Counted from the stretch's first letter, positions 8,431 to 15,849 are shown. The stretch is DNA of 32,579 nt from Atopobiaceae bacterium (GCA_902834555.1 CADFJN010000024.1:1-32579); one strand, 5' to 3'. Notes: a model not told the origin generated them from the sequence alone. Made by a program: numbers and translations.

Positions 8431-9633
8431 CTAGCTCTCCCTGAACTCGAGGTTCACAAGGCCCACGGTTATGAGGTCACCATCACGCAGGACGCACTCG
8501 TCTACGTCGATATCGTTGACGAGCGTGCCGTTGGTGGAGTTGAGGTCCACGATGTGCCAGTTGCTCCCGTCGAACGAGAGCTCTGCGTGGCGACGGGAGA
8601 CGTTGGGATCGCGCAGGTAGATGCCGCACTGCGAACGCTCTCGACCAATGAGGCATGAGGGCGCCTGCGCGGCGTAGGTGCGACCGCTCTGGCGGTCGAT
8701 AAGCATGCAGGTTGCTGCGCGCGGAGCTGCTGCCTGGGCCGGAGCCGCGGGCACAGAGACGCCGCGGCGACGGGTGTCGGGCACGGGGGCGGGCATCTGA
8801 CTGGCGGCCTGTGGCTGCGGAGCGGGTGTAGGAATGCTGCTAGGCTGCGGGGTCGCGGCCATTACTGCCTGGGCTTGCTCCTGGACTGCCTGAGCCACGG
8901 GCTGCACGACCGGCTGGCCGCCGGAGACGGGTGGGGTTACAACGGGCACGGCAACGGGGGGCACAACCTGCGACGGGCTTGCATCGACGTAGGGCACCGG
9001 CATGGGGGTAGACGAGGAAGGCGAGGCCATCGCGGGAATCACGGCGCCTGCAGGCTCGACATAGTCCATGGGCATAACGTCCAGGCCGGCATCGGTTCCG
9101 CTGGGGGCGGGCTGCGGAGAGGGCATGGGTGCTACGGGTTGCGGAATGGGATTAAGGTGACCCACACCTCGACGCCCGCGTGGCTTGCCTATTGCCGCCG
9201 CGCCTCCAACGCTGGAGTTGCCGCCCAGGAATGCTCGCTCCTCCTCGCGAAGGCGCCCTAGCGTCTGCTCGTTGACGTTCTCGGCATCAACATAGAACTT
9301 GCCAGACTTCAGGGATTCGTCAACCATAAAGCGCACGAGAGGCCTGCCTACCAGGGCATAGCCCTTCTTGTTGGCAGACTCGGTGATGAACTCGCCAAGT
9401 TCGTAGTCGATTCGCTCGTAGAGCGGGCGCATAAGGGAGTCATCCTCGGCAGAGACCAGCACGGTGTAGAGCGCAGGAGCGGTGTCTACTCCGTCGATAC
9501 GGTATGTCTCGCTCTCCATCTTGCGAGCAGCGTGCTTTGCAAGCTTCTTGAATGAAAATGGCTCCGCATAGCCCTGTGGGGCAGACTCGAAGACCGAGCT
9601 TATTCGGTCCTCAAAATCATTGAGAAAGCTCAT
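8431..9633 (-). CDS. fhaA: FhaA-like protein: DUF3662 domain plus C-terminal FHA domain
   Basis: Cytoplasmic signalling adaptor of 400 residues. The N-terminal ~120 residues (MSFLNDFEDRIS, SFKKLAKHAARKME, YELGEFITESANKKGY) match the DUF3662/FhaA N-terminal domain. A long Pro/Val/Gln/Ala-rich linker runs ~150-310. The FHA domain spans ~326-398 with IGRERSQCGIYL, VSRRHAEL and LNSTNGTLVND. In mycobacteria FhaA binds phosphorylated lipid II flippase MurJ and PknB; the same role is inferred here. The ATG lies inside the last codons of the upstream kinase gene (17-base overlap) and is preceded by GAGGACTCAG, supporting this start and translational coupling. Confidence 0.9.
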   Translation of the reverse strand: MSFLNDFEDRISSVFESAPQGYAEPFSFKKLAKHAARKMESETYRIDGVDTAPALYTVLVSAEDDSLMRPLYERIDYELGEFITESANKKGYALVGRPLVRFMVDESLKSGKFYVDAENVNEQTLGRLREEERAFLGGNSSVGGAAAIGKPRGRRGVGHLNPIPQPVAPMPSPQPAPSGTDAGLDVMPMDYVEPAGAVIPAMASPSSSTPMPVPYVDASPSQVVPPVAVPVVTPPVSGGQPVVQPVAQAVQEQAQAVMAATPQPSSIPTPAPQPQAASQMPAPVPDTRRRGVSVPAAPAQAAAPRAATCMLIDRQSGRTYAAQAPSCLIGRERSQCGIYLRDPNVSRRHAELSFDGSNWHIVDLNSTNGTLVNDIDVDECVLRDGDLITVGLVNLEFRES

Positions 9634-11404
9634 CTGAGTCCTCGCCTTCCTGGTCCTCGTCCAGAGGACCCCTCAGGACGGTTTCCACACACAAAAACAC
9701 ACTCAAGAATACAGCAAGCCCACAGCCCTCCAATATCTGGCTAAACCAATACCCGCTAGATTCCACTCTGCAGGCGAGAAGCCAAAACAAGGTGATGGAG
9801 ATGGCGCCCACAACCTGTCCCACAATGCCCGAGGCCACGCTTCCTCTCATGGCGATTGCGGATGCCAGAAGGGCCGAGACCGCGCATCCTGCAACAACGA
9901 CCCATGTAGCAGGGCTTGAGAGGATGGGGACAAGTGCCGCGACGGTTGTTTGGGCCGAGAAGCCCCCTGCCGTGGCGGCCCCTGCGAGAAGCGAGAGAAG
10001 CGCTCCCGTGGCACCGGTGGCGGCGGCGGGCAGCGGGTCCATGCCGTAGCCGGCCAGGGCGACACCCGCGGCGGGAGAGCTAAGACAAGCGGGTGCAAGC
10101 AGTGCTGCGGAGGAAACGCGGTCCGTGTGGCCACAGGTGACCCACCACACCGCAAAGCCTGCCGCAGTCACAAGTGCCAGCGGGAACGACGTCGCCGTAA
10201 CGTGTGCCGTGGCAAGCGCCACCACGAGGGTAACGCCTGCGACGGCGGAGCCTATGGGCGGCCATGCGACGCACGCCGCAGCAGAGACCAGGGCTCCTAT
10301 CAGCGAAAACGCATCTGTCGTGCCGGGGATAGCAGGCAGGATGGCGTACGTGGCAGCAAACGTGCACACTGCGGAGGCCGCACGCTCGAGAGCCGGGGCC
10401 AACCAGGGCAGCCGCACGTGCGCGGGCAGCTTGGATGGCGTGGCGGCAAGGGACGGGTTGTCGTTCTCGGACTGGTCAACCAGCTCGCGAAGGGACTCTG
10501 CCCCCTCGGTGCCGTCGCCAAGCTCGGGCAGCATGGCCCGCGCAAACTCCTTTACGGAGGAGGTCCGCTCGGCGGCAGTGGGGGACAGGGCGCGGAGCAG
10601 GGCGGTCTCGGCCTCGGGGGCAAGGCTTGGATCAAGCTTGGAGATTGGCGGCTTGGGGCCGCGAACTATTGCGTCGAGCGAGCCCTTGGGCGTAGCGGAG
10701 GCAAACGGGCTTCTCCCCGTAAGCGCCTGCCACGTTACGACGGCAAGGGAGAACACGTCCGTGCGTTCGTCTACAAGAAGGCCCTGGATCTGCTCGGACG
10801 GCATGTAGCCAACCGTGCCGCCGCGCGCTCCGCCGTAGCCGGCAGCCGAGGCGAGCGTTGCCATGCCAAAGTCCGCCAGCTTCACGGTGCCCTGACGGTC
10901 GATCATGATGTTCGTGGGCTTGATGTCCAAGTGCAGCACGCCGTTCTCGTGGGCGTAGGTGAGTGCAGCCGCAACCGAGCGCAACACGTGAGCGCACTCC
11001 TCGTGCGTAAGGACGCCGTCCTCCACGCGGGCAAGCAGCTCCGCCAGGTTAAGGCCGTCCACGTACTCCATTACCAGGTAAGCATAGGTGCCGTCTGTCT
11101 CAAAGTCATAGACCGTCACGATGTTGGGGTGGGCGAGAAGGCACGCCGTGCGCGCCTCGGCCAGTGCCTCGTCGGCCGTGGAGGTAGAGATGCCACCGGG
11201 GTCCTCCGCGGCAAGCAGCGGAATGCGCTTAATGGCTACCCGGCGCTGCAAACGCGTGTCCCAGCAGGTGCATACAGTGCCGAAGCCACCGGCGCCGCGC
11301 CGCGCGAGCACGCGATATCGCCCAAGGAGCGTCTCCTCGGGTATGGCACGCGTTCCGGGTTTGACCGGCCGCGCGACGCTCTGTGTGGGGTTGGTGCTGC
11401 CCAC
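9617..11404 (-). CDS. Ser/Thr protein kinase with multi-pass membrane C-terminus
   Basis: First gene of the minus-strand cluster; 595 residues. Kinase domain ~28-290: glycine loop RGAGGFGTV (36-44), K59, an alpha-C Glu in ALAEARTA, catalytic loop LHLDIKPTN with D160, and DFG (178-180). The usual HRD is HLD, so this is a non-RD kinase that may not depend on activation-loop phosphorylation. The APE position reads MPSEQ. Residues ~340-580 are mostly hydrophobic and form several membrane helices (about six to eight) with no PASTA or other recognisable sensor. Thus it occupies the PknA place in the cluster but has a different architecture. GTG start is supported by GAGGAG five bases upstream. It overlaps fhaA by 17 bases. 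Kinase assignment is firm; the helix count is an estimate. Confidence 0.9.
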   Translation of the reverse strand: MGSTNPTQSVARPVKPGTRAIPEETLLGRYRVLARRGAGGFGTVCTCWDTRLQRRVAIKRIPLLAAEDPGGISTSTADEALAEARTACLLAHPNIVTVYDFETDGTYAYLVMEYVDGLNLAELLARVEDGVLTHEECAHVLRSVAAALTYAHENGVLHLDIKPTNIMIDRQGTVKLADFGMATLASAAGYGGARGGTVGYMPSEQIQGLLVDERTDVFSLAVVTWQALTGRSPFASATPKGSLDAIVRGPKPPISKLDPSLAPEAETALLRALSPTAAERTSSVKEFARAMLPELGDGTEGAESLRELVDQSENDNPSLAATPSKLPAHVRLPWLAPALERAASAVCTFAATYAILPAIPGTTDAFSLIGALVSAAACVAWPPIGSAVAGVTLVVALATAHVTATSFPLALVTAAGFAVWWVTCGHTDRVSSAALLAPACLSSPAAGVALAGYGMDPLPAAATGATGALLSLLAGAATAGGFSAQTTVAALVPILSSPATWVVVAGCAVSALLASAIAMRGSVASGIVGQVVGAISITLFWLLACRVESSGYWFSQILEGCGLAVFLSVFLCVETVLRGPLDEDQEGEDSDELSQ

Positions 11405-11560
11405 GACAACTCCTCGTTGTGCGTTTGTGGTTTCGTTTTGCTGGCCGTGATGAGCACATTCTACCTAAACTAGTTGGGATGCAGTCCTCGGGGTGCTTGT
11501 AGGTGGCCATTGGCCGCAGCCGAAGAGGTCCTGCTAACCCAGACTTTCGTCAAACTTCTG

Positions 11561-11589
11561 TTGGCATTTTCGGCCGGATGCTGTAATAT
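11561..11589 (+). promoter_or_regulatory. Sigma-70-type promoter of tRNA-Leu
   Basis: TTGGCA and TAATAT hexamers are separated by 17 bases, and the -10 ends eleven bases before the tRNA 5' end. This is close to the vegetative consensus and correctly placed. Confidence 0.8.
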
Positions 11590-11599
11590 ATCCCAGCAC

Positions 11600-11686
11600 G
11601 CGGGCGTGGCGGAATTGGCAGACGCGTACGGTTCAGGTCCGTATGAGAGCAATCTCATGAAGGTTCAAGTCCTTTCGCCCGCACCA
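11600..11686 (+). tRNA. tRNA-Leu (anticodon CAG)
   Basis: A full class II cloverleaf can be drawn. The acceptor stem is GCGGGCG paired with CGCCCGC, the anticodon stem TACGG/CCGTA encloses the loop TTCAGGT with anticodon CAG, a long variable arm (TGAGAGCAATCTCA) follows, and the T-loop reads GTTCAAGTC. The discriminator is A and CCA is encoded. It decodes CUG, a major Leu codon in this GC-rich window. Confidence 0.96.
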
Positions 11687-11695
11687 TAAATTGTC

Positions 11696-11731
11696 AGAGC
11701 GCCTCCGTTGGATTTCCAGCGGAGGCGCTCT
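11696..11731 (+). terminator. Hairpin terminator after tRNA-Leu
   Basis: A 16-bp stem (one G-T pair) begins AGAGCGCCTCCG at 11696, has a four-base ATTT loop at 11712-11715 and ends with CGGAGGCGCTCT at 11731. It is followed by only a weak T-rich stretch (ATTTATG). Placed ten bases after the tRNA CCA end. Confidence 0.8.
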
Positions 11732-11757
11732 ATTTATGCTCGTCCGGCGTGAACCAG

Positions 11758-11883
11758 AAATGTGGCTCTCTGGCGCCGAAATGTCGCCGGAGAGCCACAT
11801 TTGAACGCACTTGTCGCCAAAACGTGCCCTCCGGCTGCAAAATGTCGCCGGAGAACCCCATTTGAACGCACTTGTCGCCAAAA
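11758..11883. repeat. Tandem 44-bp repeat with alternating hairpins
   Basis: Two 44-base copies (11779-11822 and 11840-11883) start AAATGTCGCCGGAGA and end GAACGCACTTGTCGCCAAAA. They are offset by 61 bases and I count two differences. The region folds into strong hairpins: an 18-bp stem with one G-T pair at 11758-11775/11785-11802, then short stems (CACATTT/AAACGTG with one mismatch; CTCCGG/CCGGAG; CCCATTT/AAATGGG) around conserved loops. It lies in the 260-base gap between tRNA-Leu and a small minus-strand gene and codes for nothing recognisable. A dispersed extragenic repeat family or a structured RNA are both possible. Confidence 0.75.
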
Positions 11884-11935
11884 TGGGCTTTCCGGAGACA
11901 ATTGCCACCCAAGTGGGGCTTAGTACATGCCCCAC

Positions 11936-11970
11936 AGAAAAGCGGCACCGACGCTTGACGCACCGGTGCC
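11936..11970 (-). terminator. Terminator of the small membrane-protein gene
   Basis: Read on the minus strand, a GGCACCG stem (11964-11970) pairs with CGGTGCC (11944-11950) and is followed by GCTTTTC. It lies 25 bases past the stop codon of the minus-strand gene at 11996-12196. A second small hairpin (TGGGGC/GCCCCA) lies just beyond. Confidence 0.6.
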
Positions 11971-11995
11971 ACCACGCTCTTCCCGGCCTTTTGAT

Positions 11996-12196
11996 TTACT
12001 TGTCGGCGTCCTCGTCCTCATCGTCGTCATCGCCAAAGAGGTCCCAGTCGTCATCGGACTTCTCGTGGTTGTAGTACTCCCTGCGCGTGCGGCGCTCAAG
12101 GACAAACGAGATGAGCAGGCATACGAGCATGCCGCCAATCACGAGGCACACCACGCCGGTCCTGTCGGTGAAGAGCCAGGTGAAGAAGTCCTCCAT
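11996..12196 (-). CDS. Small single-pass membrane protein with acidic tail, unknown function
   Basis: A 66-residue protein that is not recognised. It begins MEDFFTWLFTDRTG, has one membrane helix (~14-36, VVCLVIGGMLVCLLISFVL), a basic stop-transfer stretch (ERRTRRE) and a strongly acidic C-terminus in which most of the last 20 residues are Asp or Glu. GGGAGG seven bases before the ATG gives a good ribosome site and decides this start; the long frame extending upstream has no equivalent support. It diverges from serS and is followed by its own terminator. The topology suggests N-out, C-in with a charged cytoplasmic tail. The function is unknown. Confidence 0.7.
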   Translation of the reverse strand: MEDFFTWLFTDRTGVVCLVIGGMLVCLLISFVLERRTRREYYNHEKSDDDWDLFGDDDDEDEDADK

Positions 12197-12343
12197 ACGT
12201 AAGCCTCCCGGGCTTTGGGCCCGCAAGGGGCCAACGGATACCGCACAAGTATATACTTGGAGCGCCGTCGGACCGCAGCCGTGGTCTTGGCGCGCCGGAT
12301 ATAGCTGCGGCATATCGTCGCACATACGCAAGGGAGTCCATAC

Positions 12344-13630
12344 ATGCTCGACATTAAGTTCGTGCGAGAGAATCCAGACATCGTTGACAAGTCTTGTGCT
12401 TCTCGCCAGAACGCGCACTGGGATCGCGAGCGCTTCTTTGAGCTTGACGAGGAGCGTCGCTCCGTCATCGCCGAGGTGGAGCAGCTGCAGGCAGACCGCA
12501 ACTCTATCTCCAAGCAGGTTGGCCAGCTCATGCGTGAGGGCAAGAAGGAGGAGGCCGAGGCAGCCAAGGCCAAGGTCGCAGCCAGCAAGGACCGTATCGC
12601 CGAGCTTAACGAGAAGCGCACAAAGGTCGAGAAGGACCTGTTTGACCTGGTCGCGGCCATCCCCAACATCCCGCACGAGTCCGTGCCGTATGGCGTCGAC
12701 GACTCCGACAACCCCGAGGTCCGTCGCTGGGGCGAGCCCACGAAGTTCGACTTCGAGCCCAAGGCGCACTGGGACCTTGGTCCCTCTACCGGCATGATCG
12801 ACTTCGAGCGCGGCATCAAGCTTGCCGGCACGCGCTTCTATCTGCTTGGCGGCGCGGGCGCCCTCATGGAGCGCGCGCTCATCAACTTCTTTATCGATAC
12901 GCACGTGAAGGCCGGGTTCACCGAGTGGTGGCCGCCCGTCATCACCAACTATGACAGTCTCTTTGGCACTGGCCAGCTGCCCAAGTTCGACGAGGACCTC
13001 TACCATGTGAGCGGCGGAATGTACCTCATTCCAACTGCCGAGGTCATGCTTACCAACATCCACAGGGATGAGATTCTCGACGGTGACAAGCTGCCGCTTT
13101 GGTACACCGCGTTCACCCCGTGCTTCCGTGAGGAGGCTGGCTCTGCCGGCCGCGACACGCGTGGCATCATCCGCGTCCACGAGTTTGACAAGGTCGAGAT
13201 GGTCAAGTTCGCCAAGCCCGAGGACTCGATGAACCAGCTCGAGAGCATGGTCGCCGAGGCCGAGAGGTGCCTGCAGCTCCTTGGCCTGCCCTATCACGTG
13301 GTCACGCTCTGCACCGGCGACATTGGCTTCTCTGCCACCAAGTGCTACGACCTCGAGGTCTGGCTGCCCAGCTACAACAACTACAAGGAGATCTCCTCCT
13401 GCTCCAACTGCTGGGACTTCCAGGCCCGCCGCGCGAACATCCGCTACAAGGACCCTGCGGAGTTCAAGGGAACGCGCCTGGTCCACACCCTGAACGGCTC
13501 CGGCCTTGCGGTTGGCCGCACCATGGCTGCAATCATGGAGAACTACCAGAACGCCGATGGCTCCATCACGGTGCCCGAGGTCCTGCGTCCCTACATGCGC
13601 GACATGGAGGTCATCAAGCCTCTCGCATGA
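12344..13630 (+). CDS. serS: Seryl-tRNA synthetase
   Basis: Charges tRNA-Ser with serine in the cytoplasm; 428 residues, the usual bacterial length. The N-terminal ~110 residues form the antiparallel coiled-coil arm (QLMREGKKEEAEAAKAK and neighbours) that grips the long variable arm of tRNA-Ser. Class II motifs follow: motif 2 FTPCFREEAGSAGRDTRG with the serine-binding TAE (PTAEVML), and motif 3 GSGLAVGRTMAAIMENYQ. The ATG is preceded by GGGAG. The 146-base leader shared with the divergent small gene shows no T-box specifier or antiterminator sequence. A tRNA-Ser(GCT) lies 2 kb downstream on the other strand. Confidence 0.97.
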   Translation: MLDIKFVRENPDIVDKSCASRQNAHWDRERFFELDEERRSVIAEVEQLQADRNSISKQVGQLMREGKKEEAEAAKAKVAASKDRIAELNEKRTKVEKDLFDLVAAIPNIPHESVPYGVDDSDNPEVRRWGEPTKFDFEPKAHWDLGPSTGMIDFERGIKLAGTRFYLLGGAGALMERALINFFIDTHVKAGFTEWWPPVITNYDSLFGTGQLPKFDEDLYHVSGGMYLIPTAEVMLTNIHRDEILDGDKLPLWYTAFTPCFREEAGSAGRDTRGIIRVHEFDKVEMVKFAKPEDSMNQLESMVAEAERCLQLLGLPYHVVTLCTGDIGFSATKCYDLEVWLPSYNNYKEISSCSNCWDFQARRANIRYKDPAEFKGTRLVHTLNGSGLAVGRTMAAIMENYQNADGSITVPEVLRPYMRDMEVIKPLA

Positions 13631-13657
13631 GACAAAGGGAGTTTCCCTTTGTCTCAT
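13627..13657. repeat. Perfect 14-bp inverted repeat overlapping the serS stop codon
   Basis: ATGAGACAAAGGGA (13627-13640) and its exact complement (13644-13657) flank a three-base GTT loop. The TGA stop of serS lies in the left arm. There is no T tract after it, so it is less likely to be the actual terminator, which follows directly. It could slow exonucleases or act with the next hairpin. Confidence 0.75.
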
Positions 13658-13658
13658 T

Positions 13659-13693
13659 AGGGGGTGTCGCCTGGTGGCGGCACCCCCTCTTTT
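13659..13693 (+). terminator. Rho-independent terminator of serS
   Basis: A 13-bp stem (AGGGGGTGTCGCC with GGCGGCACCCCCT, one G-T pair) and a four-base TGGT loop are followed by CTCTTTT. It is the second of two hairpins in tandem after serS and lies 23 bases before the convergent patatin stop. Confidence 0.88.
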
Positions 13694-13715
13694 GTACACG
13701 GATGTGTTTGGTGCT

Positions 13716-14669
13716 CTAGGAGTTCTGCTGCGAGCTCTGCCAGCCGCGGACCATGTTGGCAATAGCGTCGACGGCGGCGCGTCGCATGGCCGAGAAGGCG
13801 CTGGGACGCGCGGGGGTCCAGTCAACCGGATTGGTGCGGAGCATCTCGCGCGCCTCCTCGATGACCTGCTGGCCGGTTCCCGCCTGGAAGGCGTCTGCGC
13901 CAGAGACGGGCAGGTTAACGTAGATGTCGGCAGCCTGCGCATGCAGGCGGTCGAGCTGATTTGCACCGCACGACATGGTCCTCTGTGCAATGGCAAGCGG
14001 CTTGAGGTCATTGAGGGGCTCGAGCTGGCGAATCATTCCCACTCCCACGACCGCGTCGACCGAGTTGCGATCAAAGAGAGGGGTTGGAAGATTCATGCGG
14101 CAGCCCCCGTCCATGTAGACGTGGCCCCTATACGTAGTTGGGGCAATGACCAGGGGATATGAGGCCGAAGCGCATGCGCAGCTTGCCACGTCAAGGTCAT
14201 CGCCCGAGATGCAGGCCCAGCCTTCGCCTGTGCTCTTGAAGAGCTCCGGATCGTTTGTGAACACCGTGAGCTCGCCCGAGACAATGTCTACTGCTGGCAT
14301 GGCAACGGGCATGATGAAGTCCCCAAAGGTATGGATGCCCGCCTCGCCGAGGACGCCGCGAGCAAGCTCCTGCATCTTCTCGGACTCTACGATGCCGTTC
14401 GAGGTCACCATGTTAATCACGCGCAGGCGCAGGTTCTTGAGGGTACCTGTTTCGACAACGCGACGGTCTAGCTCTACAAGGAGCTCGGCAACGCGCTGTG
14501 GAGAGAGCCCCGCTCCCACAAGGGCAGCAACGAGCGATCCCATTGAGGTGCCCGCAACGGCGCCAATGGCAATGCCTTCTCGCGCGAGGTCCTCAACAAC
14601 TGCGACCTCGGCGTACGAGCGAAAGCCGCCACCGCAGAACGCAACGCCTACTCCGTCGACCTTGCTCAT
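13716..14669 (-). CDS. Patatin-like phospholipase
   Basis: A 317-residue Ser-Asp dyad lipid acyl hydrolase of the RssA/patatin family. It shows the oxyanion glycine motif CGGGFR (12-17), the nucleophile elbow GTSMG with S42, and the catalytic Asp in MDGGCRMNLPTPLF (D187). No signal peptide is visible, so it is probably cytoplasmic or membrane-associated. The start has GGAGGAG shortly upstream and the N-terminus leads straight into the patatin beta strand, as expected. The C-terminal ~70 residues look helical and are not assigned. It is monocistronic, convergent with serS, and diverges from the unknown gene at 14855. The substrate is not predictable. Confidence 0.88.
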   Translation of the reverse strand: MSKVDGVGVAFCGGGFRSYAEVAVVEDLAREGIAIGAVAGTSMGSLVAALVGAGLSPQRVAELLVELDRRVVETGTLKNLRLRVINMVTSNGIVESEKMQELARGVLGEAGIHTFGDFIMPVAMPAVDIVSGELTVFTNDPELFKSTGEGWACISGDDLDVASCACASASYPLVIAPTTYRGHVYMDGGCRMNLPTPLFDRNSVDAVVGVGMIRQLEPLNDLKPLAIAQRTMSCGANQLDRLHAQAADIYVNLPVSGADAFQAGTGQQVIEEAREMLRTNPVDWTPARPSAFSAMRRAAVDAIANMVRGWQSSQQNS

Positions 14670-14779
14670 GCACTCCTCCGTCCTCGAGACAACTAGTCCT
14701 AAGGTACCCGGAGAAGTCCTTCTACGTTACATCTGTCATTGCCACTCGCCGAAGAGAACTGCCGGTGAGTGAAAAATAA

Positions 14780-14791
14780 GAACATATGTTC
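14780..14791. promoter_or_regulatory. LexA/SOS-box-like palindrome
   Basis: GAACATATGTTC is a perfect 12-bp palindrome that fits the Gram-positive LexA core GAAC-N4-GTTC. It lies 63 bases before the ATG of the unknown gene at 14855, upstream of a possible -10 (TAAACT, 14813-14818). It also lies in the leader of the divergent patatin gene. LexA binding is inferred from the consensus only. Confidence 0.55.
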
Positions 14792-14854
14792 TAAATTCAT
14801 TTTCACATAGGGTAAACTTGCCCCATCGAGAAATCCAATGGGGGAGGGGTCAGG

Positions 14855-15259
14855 ATGGCAGAGAAGAATATGCAAAACGGGGAGATGCGGGTCATTTCAC
14901 GGGAGAAGCTGCACGGTGATGCCACGGTGGTTGCGTACGGCTACGGCGTAGACGGGTCGCTCCTAGTAAGCGAGGAGGTCTGTGGTCCCTCCGCTAGCAT
15001 TGCATATGGCGAGCGCGCACACAAACTGAGGGCAATATTCTCGCCAGGTACATTAGGGGACCTTGCAACGTTGCTGGGGGAGGAAACCACAGGAGAACAA
15101 ATGGGTGCCGCTCTGCGAGCGTACTTTAGAGATGGGAGCCATGCCCTCATCGACCTAATGGACCTCTGCGATTCTCAGAAAGTGCCATATGCATACCAGT
15201 CGTTCGGATCTGCTACGGGCGTAACGTATAGACCTAGCCTAGAAGGGCCGAGTGAGTGA
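14855..15259 (+). CDS. Unknown 134-residue protein downstream of a LexA-like box
   Basis: Not recognised. The protein has no membrane helix, signal peptide, cysteine cluster or clear catalytic motif. It looks like a small soluble alpha/beta protein, with a strand-rich N-terminal half (VVAYGYGVDGSLLVSEE) and a helical middle (LGDLATLLGEETTGEQMGAALRAYF). The start is supported by GGAGGGG a few bases upstream. It stands alone between the divergent patatin gene and a tRNA gene on the other strand. The GAACATATGTTC palindrome upstream suggests induction by DNA damage if it is a real LexA site. Coding is likely from the ribosome site, length and isolated position, but no homologue was identified. 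Confidence 0.65.
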   Translation: MAEKNMQNGEMRVISREKLHGDATVVAYGYGVDGSLLVSEEVCGPSASIAYGERAHKLRAIFSPGTLGDLATLLGEETTGEQMGAALRAYFRDGSHALIDLMDLCDSQKVPYAYQSFGSATGVTYRPSLEGPSE

Positions 15260-15297
15260 CCAGCAGAGTGGAAGTGCAGCTACGCCTTTGCTATAGA

Positions 15298-15331
15298 AAA
15301 CAAAAAGCCAGACGGTAAATCCCGTCTGGCT
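15298..15331 (-). terminator. Rho-independent terminator of tRNA-Arg
   Basis: On the minus strand a 10-bp stem (AGCCAGACGG/CCGTCTGGCT, arms 15307-15316 and 15322-15331) with a short loop is followed by TTTTGTTTTC. It lies directly past the tRNA-Arg 3' end. Confidence 0.9.
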
Positions 15332-15341
15332 CTCAAGTTCG

Positions 15342-15418
15342 TGGTGCGCCGTATAGGATTCGAACCTATGACGCCCTGATTCGTAGTCAGGTCCTCTATC
15401 CAGCTGAGGTAACGGCGC
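15342..15418 (-). tRNA. tRNA-Arg (anticodon ACG)
   Basis: Minus-strand cloverleaf with acceptor GCGCCGT/ACGGCGC, D-arm CTCAGCTGGATAGAG, anticodon stem CCTGA/TCAGG with loop CTACGAA (anticodon ACG), and T-arm ATAGGTTCGAATCCTAT. The discriminator is A and CCA is encoded. The first anticodon base A would be edited to inosine to read CGU/CGC/CGA. Confidence 0.97.
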
Positions 15419-15430
15419 GTGCGGTTAGAT

Positions 15431-15459
15431 AATATGACACGAATGCCCATGGACGTCAA
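15431..15459 (-). promoter_or_regulatory. Promoter of tRNA-Arg
   Basis: On the minus strand TTGACG (15454-15459) and CATATT (15431-15436) are 17 bases apart, ending about 12 bases before the tRNA 5' end. A shifted -10, TATTAT at 15429-15434, would give 19-base spacing. Confidence 0.7.
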
Positions 15460-15542
15460 GAACTTTTTCTTGCACACATTCTTGTCGCAAAGAGCAACGC
15501 TTTGCCACGACGCACGGGTCTATGAATAACGCATGGGATCGA

Positions 15543-15580
15543 ATAAAAAAGAGGCCGAGAACATCGCTGCCCTCGGCCCC
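15543..15580 (-). terminator. Rho-independent terminator of tRNA-Ser
   Basis: On the minus strand GGCCGAG (15572-15578) pairs with CTCGGCC (15553-15559) and is followed by TCTTTTTTATT, a strong U tract. It lies about 60 bases past the tRNA-Ser end. Confidence 0.88.
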
Positions 15581-15639
15581 ATATGCTCACGCCGAAACTA
15601 AACGCCCCCGCTAGCGGGCAAGTTCGTACGTCAATGCTC

Positions 15640-15730
15640 TGGCGGAGAGCTGGGGATTCGAACCCCAGATTCCCTTGGAGGGAATACTCGCTTAGCAGGC
15701 GAGCACCTTCGGCCTCTCGGTCAGCTCTCC
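15640..15730 (-). tRNA. tRNA-Ser (anticodon GCT)
   Basis: Class II minus-strand cloverleaf with acceptor GGAGAGC/GCTCTCC, anticodon stem CTCGC/GCGAG with loop CTGCTAA (anticodon GCT), a long variable arm built from ATTCCCT/AGGGAAT, and T-arm TGGGGTTCGAATCCCCA. The discriminator is G, as expected for serine, and CCA is encoded. It reads AGC/AGU. Confidence 0.97.
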
Positions 15731-15747
15731 GAACGTTGTGCCCATGC

Positions 15748-15777
15748 ATGATACCCCACAAAGCAGCCTTGCCACAA
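15748..15777 (-). promoter_or_regulatory. Promoter of tRNA-Ser
   Basis: On the minus strand TTGTGG (15772-15777) and TATCAT (15748-15753) have an 18-base spacer and end about 17 bases before the tRNA. This is a moderate match to the vegetative consensus. Confidence 0.6.
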
Positions 15778-15849
15778 CCCAGTTTTAAAGATGCGGGCGT
15801 TCCTCAGCCCTCGCTTGGCCTTCCCGGATCTTCTGTGGCGGTTCTGTGG

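Noticed and set aside
9950..11473. A 507-residue plus-strand frame opposite the second kinase
   Set aside because: Arg/Gly-rich shadow of a well-supported kinase gene, with no domain.
11740..11925. CRISPR array
   Set aside because: Only two repeat copies, a 17-base gap between them that is part of the fold, and no cas genes in the window.
12197..12343. Possible T-box leader for serS
   Set aside because: The 146-base region has no T-box core sequence or specifier-loop arrangement that I can recognise.
11996..14011. A 671-residue minus-strand frame spanning serS
   Set aside because: Only its last 66 codons have a ribosome site and a sensible membrane-protein sequence; the rest is antisense to serS.
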